Shown here: positions 17,001 through 24,263 of the stretch, one piece after another
Layout: each line of letters starts with the position of its first letter
Position numbering within the stretch: position 1 is the stretch's first letter
Assembly: GCF_014041935.1 (NCBI RefSeq)
Contig: NZ_CP059491.1
Span: forward strand, 1,302,001 to 1,366,000
DNA from: Gordonia jinghuaiqii
GTDB lineage: Bacteria > Actinomycetota > Actinomycetes > Mycobacteriales > Mycobacteriaceae
DNA length: 64,000 nucleotides
Direction of reading: 5' to 3'
The notes under the pieces: generated by a model
The model's input: the letters and a program-made list of their open reading frames with translations, nothing else
What the model was told of the DNA's origin: nothing
Databases searched by the model: none
Made by a program: the position numbers and the translations under genes

Positions 17001-17984
17001 ATGCGATTCGGACTCTTCATTCCCCAGGGCTGGCGTCTCGACCTCGTGGGCATCGAACCCGCGGCGCAGTGGGAGGTGATGTCGTCGGTCGCGAACCGCG
17101 CCGAGTCGGCCGGCTGGGACTCGGTCTGGGTCTACGACCACTTCCACACCGTGCCGCTGCCCACCGACGAGGCGACCCATGAGGCGTGGACTCTGGTGTC
17201 GGCGATCGCGGCGACCACGCGCCGCGTCGACATCGGCCAGATGTGTACCGCCATGAGTTACCGAAATCCGATGTACCTGGCCAAGGTCGCCGCCACCGCG
17301 GACCTCATCTCCGGTGGCCGAGTGCAGATGGGCATCGGCGGCGGTTGGTACGAACACGAATGGCGTGCATACGGTTACGGTTTCCCCTCCGCCGGCGAAC
17401 GTCTCGCGCGTCTCGACGAGGGCGTGCAGATCATGAAGCAGGCCTGGGAGAAGGGGCGGGCGAGCTTCGACGGCAAGCACTACACCGTCGACGATGCGAT
17501 CTGCGCACCCCGGCCGACCGCGGGAAAGCTACCGCTCTGGATCGCCGGCGGCGGCGAGAAGAAGACGCTGCGGATCGCGGCGAAGTACGCAGATTACACC
17601 AACTTCGACGGCACGCCCGACGGATTCGCGCACAAATCGTCGGTGCTGCAACAGCATTGCGCCGACCTCGGACGCGACTACGACTCGATCGTCAGGTCGT
17701 CGAACTACAACGTCATCCTCGGCGAGACCGACGCCGAGGTGGAACGCAAACTCGCCGATCTGCAGGCGCGGCTGGCCAAGACCGTCGGACCCGACGCGGC
17801 GTCGAACAGCATGGGTGCGTTCCGCGGGATGCCCGCCGTCGGTACGCCGGAGAAGGTCGCGGCAAATCTCCGCGGCCTCGCCGATGCCGGGATGTCCTAC
17901 GGCATCTTCTACTTCCCGAACATCGCCCACGACCTCGCCGACCTCGAGCTGTTCGAGCAGCATGTGAAGCCCGCCTTGCGCTGA
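17001..17984 (+). CDS. LLM-class oxidoreductase, F420-dependent type
   Basis: 327 residues with the luciferase-like (beta/alpha)8 barrel: MRFGLFIPQG start, DSVWVYDHFHTVP, RVQMGIGGGWYEHEWRAYG, and PLWIAGGGEKKTLRIAA. The WYEHEW and GGGE segments are typical of actinobacterial F420-dependent members, so F420 rather than FMN is likely. ATG 17001 is chosen over TTG 16992 because a -10 box sits 7 nt upstream. It follows operon B but seems to have its own promoter, and ends 6 bp from the convergent aminotransferase. Substrate unknown. Confidence 0.85.
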   Translation: MRFGLFIPQGWRLDLVGIEPAAQWEVMSSVANRAESAGWDSVWVYDHFHTVPLPTDEATHEAWTLVSAIAATTRRVDIGQMCTAMSYRNPMYLAKVAATADLISGGRVQMGIGGGWYEHEWRAYGYGFPSAGERLARLDEGVQIMKQAWEKGRASFDGKHYTVDDAICAPRPTAGKLPLWIAGGGEKKTLRIAAKYADYTNFDGTPDGFAHKSSVLQQHCADLGRDYDSIVRSSNYNVILGETDAEVERKLADLQARLAKTVGPDAASNSMGAFRGMPAVGTPEKVAANLRGLADAGMSYGIFYFPNIAHDLADLELFEQHVKPALR

Positions 17985-17990
17985 CCGGTG

Positions 17991-19157
17991 TCAGAGCTTT
18001 CGCAGACGCTCCGCGGCCTCGGCGATCACCTCGTCGCGTTTGGCGAACGCGAAACGCACCAGGTGACGCCAGGGTTCGCGGTCGTCGGCGAAGACGCTCA
18101 CCGGTACGGCGGCGATGCCGATCCGCTCGGGTAGCGCGCGGCAGAACTCGACACCGTCGTCGACGCCGAGCGGTCGGGGGTCGGCGCAGATGAAATACGA
18201 GGCCTCGCTGCGGTGTACGGCGAATCCCGAGTCGGTCAGCGCTGCGGAGATCAGGTCGCGCTTGTTCTGCAACGCGGTGGCCGACTCCCGCACCCAGGCC
18301 ATCTCGGTGTCGAGGGCGTGCGCGACGGCGGGCTGGAACGGGCCGGACCCGACGTAGGACATGTACTGTTTGGCGGTGCGTACCGCGGCCACCAGCTCCG
18401 CTGGGCCGCTGATCCAGCCGACCTTCCAGCCGGTGCAGTTGAATGTCTTTGCGGCGCTGGAGATCCGTAGTGTCCGCTCGCGCATTCCGGGCAGTGTTGC
18501 CGGCGGTGTGTGGGTGCGCCCGTCGAAGACGAGATGTTCGTAGACCTCGTCGGTCACCGCGACGGCGTCGTAGTCGATGCACAGCCGTGCGATCTCGGCG
18601 AGATCGTCCGGCGGCAACACCGTACCGAGTGGATTGTGTGGCGTATTGATCAGCACGACAGAGGTTTTCGGCCCGAACGCCTGCGCGAGACGATCGCGGT
18701 CGAGGCGGAAGCCGTCGGCGTCGGGGACCAACGGGACGACGCGTCGGACACCGCCGGCCATGGCTACGGTGGCGGCGTAGGAGTCGTAGTAGGGCTCCAG
18801 CATGATGACCTCGTCGCCGGGCTCGACCAGCCCGACGATCGCACCCGCGATCGCTTCGGTGGCCCCGACGGTGACGAGGACCTCGTGGTCGGCGTCGTAG
18901 TCGAGTCCGTAATGCTCTCGCTGGTGACGTGCGACCGCGTGCCGCAGCTCGGGGACCCCGATGCCGGGCGGGTACTGGTTGCGGCCGTCGGTGATGGCCT
19001 GTCGCGCGGCGTCGAGCATCGACTCGGGACCGTCGGTGTCGGGGAAACCCTGGCCGAGATTGATGGCATCGTGCTCGACGGCCAGTGCCGACATCTCGGC
19101 GAAGATCGTCGTCGCGAACGGACGCAGGCGGGTCGCGGTCCTGTCCTCGGATGACAT
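17991..19157 (-). CDS. dapC: PLP-dependent class I/II aminotransferase (Rv0858c/DapC-like)
   Basis: 388 residues, fold-type I aminotransferase. Seen: INLGQGFPD near the N terminus, NTPHNPLG, the PLP-Lys motif SSAAKTFNCTGWKVGW, and a C-terminal RFAFAKRDEV. Position beside the XPB helicase matches M. tuberculosis Rv0858c, annotated as N-succinyldiaminopimelate aminotransferase (lysine and peptidoglycan precursor synthesis); the family also includes kynurenine/glutamine aminotransferases. The start at 19157 (MSSEDRTATRL) is chosen because upstream in-frame sequence is non-conserved and overlaps the lipoprotein promoter region. The gene symbol rests mainly on synteny. Confidence 0.78.
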   Translation of the reverse strand: MSSEDRTATRLRPFATTIFAEMSALAVEHDAINLGQGFPDTDGPESMLDAARQAITDGRNQYPPGIGVPELRHAVARHQREHYGLDYDADHEVLVTVGATEAIAGAIVGLVEPGDEVIMLEPYYDSYAATVAMAGGVRRVVPLVPDADGFRLDRDRLAQAFGPKTSVVLINTPHNPLGTVLPPDDLAEIARLCIDYDAVAVTDEVYEHLVFDGRTHTPPATLPGMRERTLRISSAAKTFNCTGWKVGWISGPAELVAAVRTAKQYMSYVGSGPFQPAVAHALDTEMAWVRESATALQNKRDLISAALTDSGFAVHRSEASYFICADPRPLGVDDGVEFCRALPERIGIAAVPVSVFADDREPWRHLVRFAFAKRDEVIAEAAERLRKL

Positions 19158-19237
19158 GGGTCCAGGGTGGCACACCTGCGGATCCTGTGGTGTTCGCACC
19201 TCTGGCGAATGCGGAGTCATGCAACGTCTTTGCAGCG

Positions 19238-19243
19238 TATTAT
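19238..19243 (+). promoter_or_regulatory. -10 box of a leaderless promoter for the lipoprotein-kinase operon
   Basis: TATTAT, one mismatch from the sigma-A optimum, is followed by 6 nt and then ATG 19250. No Shine-Dalgarno sequence precedes the ATG. Confidence 0.65.
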
Positions 19244-19249
19244 CCCTGC

Positions 19250-19795
19250 ATGGCTGACCCAGGAACGGTGAAATGCGCCCGAGGGGTACGAGTGTCCGCG
19301 GCCGTCGTGGGGTGTGCGGTGCTGTTCGTCCTTGCTGCGTGTTCGTCGGGACGCGGGGCGAACAACGTGTCCGAGCCATCCGACGTGGCGGTCGGGGAGT
19401 GCGTCGAGGTGCGGGAGGCCGACGGCAGCTCGACGGTCGAGGCGACCAGGACCGACTGCGACACCGACGAGATGACGTTCGTCGCCACGCAGATTGCCAT
19501 GGGGGAGTGCGGTGACTACGAGAACTACCTGACGTTCCCCGACACCAAGGACCGGTTGTGCCTGATGCCGAACTACGCCGACGGCCAGTGCTATCAGATA
19601 CCGCAGTCCTCCGGCGGCTCGCTCGTGGATTTCACGAACATCGAATGCGAGGGCACCCCGGTCACCGGAGCCGGGATCTATCGCGTCGAATCCAGCGGTG
19701 ACGGATCGATCGAATGTGCAGCCGATCAGGTCAAGGCCACCTACGACAAACCCGAAGCGCGCGCCTTCTGTCTCACCTCGCTCAGCGACGCCTGA
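19250..19795 (+). CDS. Lipoprotein with the same 8-Cys ectodomain as the adjacent kinase (LppU-like)
   Basis: 181 residues. Lipoprotein signal: hydrophobic stretch SAAVVGCAVLFVLAAC with lipobox LAAC, lipidated Cys31. After it come eight cysteines at 51, 70, 87, 104, 114, 133, 156 and 174. The kinase encoded 42 bp downstream has eight extracellular cysteines with nearly the same spacing and shared motifs (VGEC/LGQC, LTFP, LCLMPNY/LCLTPNF, GGSL). So it is an outer-face lipid-anchored copy of the kinase sensor domain, perhaps a co-receptor or competitor. The family resembles LppU-type actinobacterial lipoproteins. Confidence 0.8.
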   Translation: MADPGTVKCARGVRVSAAVVGCAVLFVLAACSSGRGANNVSEPSDVAVGECVEVREADGSSTVEATRTDCDTDEMTFVATQIAMGECGDYENYLTFPDTKDRLCLMPNYADGQCYQIPQSSGGSLVDFTNIECEGTPVTGAGIYRVESSGDGSIECAADQVKATYDKPEARAFCLTSLSDA

Positions 19796-19837
19796 TGGCA
19801 GACTGAGTCGAGCTGCCGACACGGATGAGGAGGGGCG

Positions 19838-21523
19838 ATGCCGCGCAATCCCGGCGAACACTTCGCCGGCTACACGATCATCCGGCTCATCGGTCGGGGC
19901 GGAATGGGCGAGATCTACCTCGCCCGGCACCCGCATCTGCCACGCAACGAGGCGCTCAAGGTCCTGCCCGGCGACCTCAGCCGCGACCCGATGTACCGGC
20001 AGCGCTTCGTCAAAGAAGCCGAACACGCCTCGAGCGTCGTGCACCCCTCGATCGTCACGATCTTCAACTCCGGCGAATACGACGGCCACCTGTGGATCGC
20101 CATGGAGTTCATCGACGGCATCGATGCGCTCAAGCTGCTGCGCCAGAACCCGCAGGGACTCGACACCCCGACCGTCATCGCCATCGTGCGATCGGTCGGG
20201 GCGGCGCTCGACCGCGCCCACGGCACCGGCCTGCTGCACCGCGACGTCAAACCGGCCAACATCCTGCTGCAGGGCGTCGGCGGGCCGGAGGCGCGGGTGT
20301 TGCTCGCGGACTTCGGCATTGCCAAGTCCGAGCAGGACGCCAGCCACCTGACCTCGACGAATGTCTTCCTCGGCACCGTGGCGTATGCGGCTCCCGAACA
20401 GCTGCTCGGTGATCCCGTCGATGCCAGGGCCGACCAGTACGCTCTGGCCGCGACCGTCTTCGAACTCCTCACCGGCCGACCGCCGTTCCAGGGGGCCAGC
20501 TCGGCGTCGATCATCGCCCACCATCTGCAGTCGATTCCGCCGCGGCCGTCGAGCCTGCGTCCCGGCGTGTCCGGTGCCGTCGACGCGGTGTTCAGCCGCG
20601 CACTCGCGAAAGAGCCCGACCGCCGTTACAGCTCGTGCCGGGAGTTCGCCACCGAACTCGAACGCGCCCTGACGCTGCGTGCACCCTCGACGACGCCACA
20701 GCCGCCTCCGGCCGCGCCGCCGCCGGTTCAACCATTTCGGCAGTACCGGCCGGCGCCGCAGCATCCGGGCTATCAGCAAGGGGCGCAACAGTATTCGTCT
20801 TATCAGCCGCAGTCGGTTGCGCCGGCCGGCGGCTATCCGTCGCAGAGTGGATACCCCGCGCAAGGGGGTCCACCGCCGCCGAAGAAGAAGTCGGGTCTGC
20901 TGATCACACTCGGCGCCCTCGCCGTGCTCCTGGTGCTCGCCATCGTCGCGGGCGTCGTCTACGTGACGACCCAGGTGTCGAGCGCGCCCACCGCCGGATC
21001 ATCGACGTCGCGGTCGGCGGGTCCGACCGAACAGCCGGCCGGCACCACCGCCGACAGCCCAGCCACCCGCACCCCCGACACCACGCCCGCCGCGATCAAC
21101 GGCGCCGACGACGTCGAGCTCGGACAATGTGTCAGCATCGCCTCGCAGCCCGGATCGTCGTCGAGCGTGCTGGCCTCGGAGATCGACTGCGACTCCACCG
21201 GCTTCAACTTCTATGCGGCCGCGGCCATCCCCACCTCGACACCGTGCGCCAGCGAACAGAATTCGACGCTGACCTTCCCGTCGAGCACGCAGAAGCTGTG
21301 CCTCACCCCGAATTTCTACGAAGACCTGTGCTATCTGGTGCCGCTGCCGGGTGGATCGCTGGCCGACTACCGCGAGGTCCCGTGCACCAGCGACGCCGCG
21401 GCACAGACAGTGCTCGCGCGCGTCGCCACCCGATCGGACGCGACCGTGTCGTGTCCGGCGGGTGAGACCCGCTGGTACTTCAACCAACCGGAATCGATCG
21501 GGTACTGCCTGGTCGAGATCTGA
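19838..21523 (+). CDS. Transmembrane Ser/Thr protein kinase, PknB-type, with 8-Cys sensor domain
   Basis: 561 residues. Kinase domain about 10-275: P-loop GRGGMGEIYLA, Lys41, catalytic HRDVKPAN (Asp136), DFG at 158-160, APE-type AAPEQ. A Pro/Gln-rich juxtamembrane linker covers 285-350, one membrane helix about 354-377 (after KKKSG), then a Ser/Thr-rich stalk. The extracellular domain (425-561) has cysteines at 431, 451, 470, 488, 498, 516, 539 and 557. All catalytic residues are present. The kinase probably senses something in the cell wall; the lipoprotein upstream has the same domain. No PASTA repeats, so it is not PknB itself. Confidence 0.92.
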   Translation: MPRNPGEHFAGYTIIRLIGRGGMGEIYLARHPHLPRNEALKVLPGDLSRDPMYRQRFVKEAEHASSVVHPSIVTIFNSGEYDGHLWIAMEFIDGIDALKLLRQNPQGLDTPTVIAIVRSVGAALDRAHGTGLLHRDVKPANILLQGVGGPEARVLLADFGIAKSEQDASHLTSTNVFLGTVAYAAPEQLLGDPVDARADQYALAATVFELLTGRPPFQGASSASIIAHHLQSIPPRPSSLRPGVSGAVDAVFSRALAKEPDRRYSSCREFATELERALTLRAPSTTPQPPPAAPPPVQPFRQYRPAPQHPGYQQGAQQYSSYQPQSVAPAGGYPSQSGYPAQGGPPPPKKKSGLLITLGALAVLLVLAIVAGVVYVTTQVSSAPTAGSSTSRSAGPTEQPAGTTADSPATRTPDTTPAAINGADDVELGQCVSIASQPGSSSSVLASEIDCDSTGFNFYAAAAIPTSTPCASEQNSTLTFPSSTQKLCLTPNFYEDLCYLVPLPGGSLADYREVPCTSDAAAQTVLARVATRSDATVSCPAGETRWYFNQPESIGYCLVEI

Positions 21524-21566
21524 GGTCGGCTCGCCAGGGTTTCGCGGCTCAACCGGCCACGGGCGC

Positions 21567-23243
21567 TCAGCCCTGCGAGCCCTCACCGATCGTCGGACCG
21601 AGAAGATCGTCGGCATCGGTGATCCGGTAGGCGTACCCCTGCTCGGCGAGGAATCGCTGCCGATGCGCGGCGTAGTCGGCGTCGAGGGTGTCACGGGAGA
21701 CGACCGAGTAGAAGTGGGCCTGTCCGCCGTCTCGCTTGGGGCGCAGCAACCGGCCGAGGCGCTGGGCCTCCTCCTGACGCGACCCGAAGGTCCCCGACAC
21801 CTGCACCGCCACCGAAGCCTCCGGCAGGTCGATGGAGAAGTTGGCCACCTTCGACACCACGAGGGTCTGCAATTCGCCGGTACGGAAGCGGTCGAAGAGG
21901 ATCTCACGTTCCTTGTTCTTGGTGGAGCCCTGGATCACCGGACAGTCGAGCTCGCGCCCGAGTTCCTCGAGCTGGTCGATGTAGGCGCCGATGACCAGAG
22001 TGGGGGAGTCGCGGTGCTTGTTCAGGATGGCCTTCACCACGTTGACCTTGGTGTGGGCCGTCGAGCAGAGCTTGTACTTCTCCTCCGGCTCGGCCACCGC
22101 GTACTGCAGGCGCTCCTCATCGGTCAGGGTCACCCGGACCTCGATGCACTCGGCCGGCGCGATCCAGCCCTGCGCTTCGATGTCCTTCCACGGGGCGTCG
22201 TAGCGCTTGGGGCCGATGAGGCTGAAGACGTCGCCCTCGCGGCCGTCCTCGCGTACGAGGGTCGCGGTGAGGCCGAGGCGGCGGCGGGACTGCAGGTCGG
22301 CGGTCATGCGGAAGACCGGCGCGGGCAGCAGATGGACCTCGTCGTAGATGATCAGACCCCAGTCGCGCGAATCGAACAGGTCGAGATTCCTGTACTCGCC
22401 CTTCGACTTTCGAGTCATCACCTGATAGGTCGCGATGGTGACCGGGCGGATCTCCTTACGCTCGCCGGAGTACTCGCCGATCTCCTCCTCGGTCAGCGAG
22501 GTGCGCGCGATCAGCTCGCGCTTCCACTGCCGGCCCGCGACGGTGTTGGTCACCAGGATGAGCGTCGTGGCGCCTGCCTTGGCCATCGCGGCCGCACCGA
22601 CCATCGTCTTGCCCGCACCACACGGCAACACCACCACACCGGAGCCGCCGGCCCAGAACGAGTCGGCGGCCATCTCCTGGTAGTCACGCAGTTGCCAGTC
22701 GTCCTGGGCGAGCTCGATGTGGTGCGCTTCGCCGTCGACGTAACCGGCGAGGTCCTCGGCGGGCCAGCCCACCTTGAGCAGCACCTGCTTGAGCCGGCCA
22801 CGCTCGGAGGGATGGACGATGACGGTGTCGTCGTCGATGCGGGCACCCAGCATCGGGGCGACCTTCTTGTTGCGCATCACCTCGACGAGGACGGCCTGGT
22901 CGTTGCTGACGAGGGTGAGTCCATGCGCGGGATGTTTGACCAGCTGCAGTCGGCCGAAGCGGCCCATGGTGTCGACGACATCCATGAGCAGCGGCTGCGG
23001 GACCGCGTAGCGGGAGTACGTGACCAGCGCGTCGACGACCTGTTCGGCGTCGTGACCTGCGGCGCGGGCATTCCACAGCGCGAGCGGGGTGACTCGGTAG
23101 GTGTGGACGTGCTCGGGTGCGCGTTCGAGTTCGGCGAAGGGGGCGATTGCTGCGCGGGCCGCCGGTGCGTCGGGGTGGTCGACCTCGAGCAGCAGCGTCT
23201 TGTCGGATTGCACGATCAGGGGTCCATCGGTCACCCGCTCCAT
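21567..23243 (-). CDS. ercc3: XPB-type DNA repair helicase (Rv0861c/Ercc3-like)
   Basis: 558 residues, superfamily 2 helicase. Seen: N-terminal XPB-specific domain (1-180), Walker A PCGAGKT (207-213), DEVH box (301-304), TAT motif (326-328) and the XPB RED motif (331-333), then the second helicase domain with VIQGSTKNKEREILFDRF. It is a 3'-5' DNA helicase/translocase tied to repair. In M. tuberculosis the equivalent gene lies beside the helicase-associated protein Rv0862c; here an MpaB-family gene is between them. The kinase gene upstream on the + strand converges on it. Confidence 0.93.
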   Translation of the reverse strand: MERVTDGPLIVQSDKTLLLEVDHPDAPAARAAIAPFAELERAPEHVHTYRVTPLALWNARAAGHDAEQVVDALVTYSRYAVPQPLLMDVVDTMGRFGRLQLVKHPAHGLTLVSNDQAVLVEVMRNKKVAPMLGARIDDDTVIVHPSERGRLKQVLLKVGWPAEDLAGYVDGEAHHIELAQDDWQLRDYQEMAADSFWAGGSGVVVLPCGAGKTMVGAAAMAKAGATTLILVTNTVAGRQWKRELIARTSLTEEEIGEYSGERKEIRPVTIATYQVMTRKSKGEYRNLDLFDSRDWGLIIYDEVHLLPAPVFRMTADLQSRRRLGLTATLVREDGREGDVFSLIGPKRYDAPWKDIEAQGWIAPAECIEVRVTLTDEERLQYAVAEPEEKYKLCSTAHTKVNVVKAILNKHRDSPTLVIGAYIDQLEELGRELDCPVIQGSTKNKEREILFDRFRTGELQTLVVSKVANFSIDLPEASVAVQVSGTFGSRQEEAQRLGRLLRPKRDGGQAHFYSVVSRDTLDADYAAHRQRFLAEQGYAYRITDADDLLGPTIGEGSQG

Positions 23244-23289
23244 TGTCCAGATCGCACCGACACTTGTCAGCGACGGGCTCCGATGTGAC

Positions 23290-24207
23290 CTAGAAGACGG
23301 GGATGCCCAGCTTGCGGCGCAGCCGCAGATCGAGGATGTTCACCCGGAAGATGCCCCGCAGGACAGGTGCCAGCAGCGGGTCCACGAGACGGAATCCGGC
23401 CAGGGTGGTCCGATAGCGGCGGGCATCGCTCTCGGTCCACGTCCAGTGCATCATCTCGCGGAACTCCGGCGGCAGGCCCGCCTTGACGGCGTAGCACAGC
23501 AGCGGGCCGAGCGTGACGTGGGCGAGCGTGCCCAGGGTGCCGGCGCGGTACTCGAGAAAGGACAGGTCCGCGAGGCTGCGCAGCTCGTCGCGGACGGGGT
23601 CGTCGATGCGCAACGCGGCGAGTTCGGCATTCCAGTACGCGAGGAGCGCGTCGTAGGACGCGGGCCACTTGTCGGCGGGCACGTTGAGCGCGGTCCCGAG
23701 TGGGTGGGCGTCGGCGAGGACCGTCTCCTTCTCGGCGGCGGTCAGCGGGCCGTAGAGCAGCTCGTACTGGTCGATGAAGTATTTGAGCAGGCATACCGCC
23801 ACCCACAACTGCAGGCGCGAGTCGTTCGCGCTGTAGCGCACCGGGCTGGTGTCGGTCGAGTAGACCTGGTCGTGGATGCGGCCGACCTTCTCGTGGATGT
23901 AGGCCTTGTCCTCGTCGCTGCCCATCAGGGCGACGGCGAGGAAGGTGCCGGTGGTGCGTCCCCGCTTGATGGGCCGTTTGATCGCGTTGCCCGACGGGAC
24001 ACGGCTCTCGTGCACGCCGTACCCGACCTTCGGGTTGGCCAGCTGCATGATCACATTGGCCACCGACAGCGTGGGTCCGATGGCGGTGACGAGATCGGCC
24101 GGACGCCTCACCCGACGACGCCGCGCCGACGGTTTCATCCGGGCCACCAGGTCGTGCTGGTAGGTGTCTGCGACTGGGCCGTCATGTAGTTCCGGTGCCG
24201 CGCTCAT
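23290..24207 (-). CDS. MpaB-family (DUF2236) oxygenase-like protein
   Basis: 305 residues of the DUF2236/MpaB family, whose best-known relative is the rubber oxygenase Lcp, a haem protein. Family features: IHEKVGRIHDQVYS, SPVRYSANDSRLQLWVAV, and the following YELLYGPLTAAEKE. No signal peptide, so probably cytoplasmic. Many actinobacterial members have no known substrate. A TAGGGT -10 box 6 nt ahead of the ATG suggests a leaderless mRNA. It interrupts the usual neighbourhood of XPB and its partner gene. Confidence 0.8.
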   Translation of the reverse strand: MSAAPELHDGPVADTYQHDLVARMKPSARRRRVRRPADLVTAIGPTLSVANVIMQLANPKVGYGVHESRVPSGNAIKRPIKRGRTTGTFLAVALMGSDEDKAYIHEKVGRIHDQVYSTDTSPVRYSANDSRLQLWVAVCLLKYFIDQYELLYGPLTAAEKETVLADAHPLGTALNVPADKWPASYDALLAYWNAELAALRIDDPVRDELRSLADLSFLEYRAGTLGTLAHVTLGPLLCYAVKAGLPPEFREMMHWTWTESDARRYRTTLAGFRLVDPLLAPVLRGIFRVNILDLRLRRKLGIPVF

Positions 24208-24213
24208 AGGCCG

Positions 24214-24219
24214 ACCCTA
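24214..24219 (-). promoter_or_regulatory. -10 box of a leaderless promoter for the MpaB-family gene
   Basis: Read on the minus strand, TAGGGT lies 6 nt before the ATG at 24207. A GTGACG element about 16 nt further upstream could be the -35 box. Confidence 0.6.
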
Positions 24220-24263
24220 CCAAGATTGAGACGTCCGTCACATGATGTCTCTGCGGAGGTCTG

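Noticed and set aside
21351..23288. 645-residue plus-strand ORF
   Set aside because: Mirror of the XPB helicase gene, whose Walker A, DEVH and RED motifs prove the minus strand.
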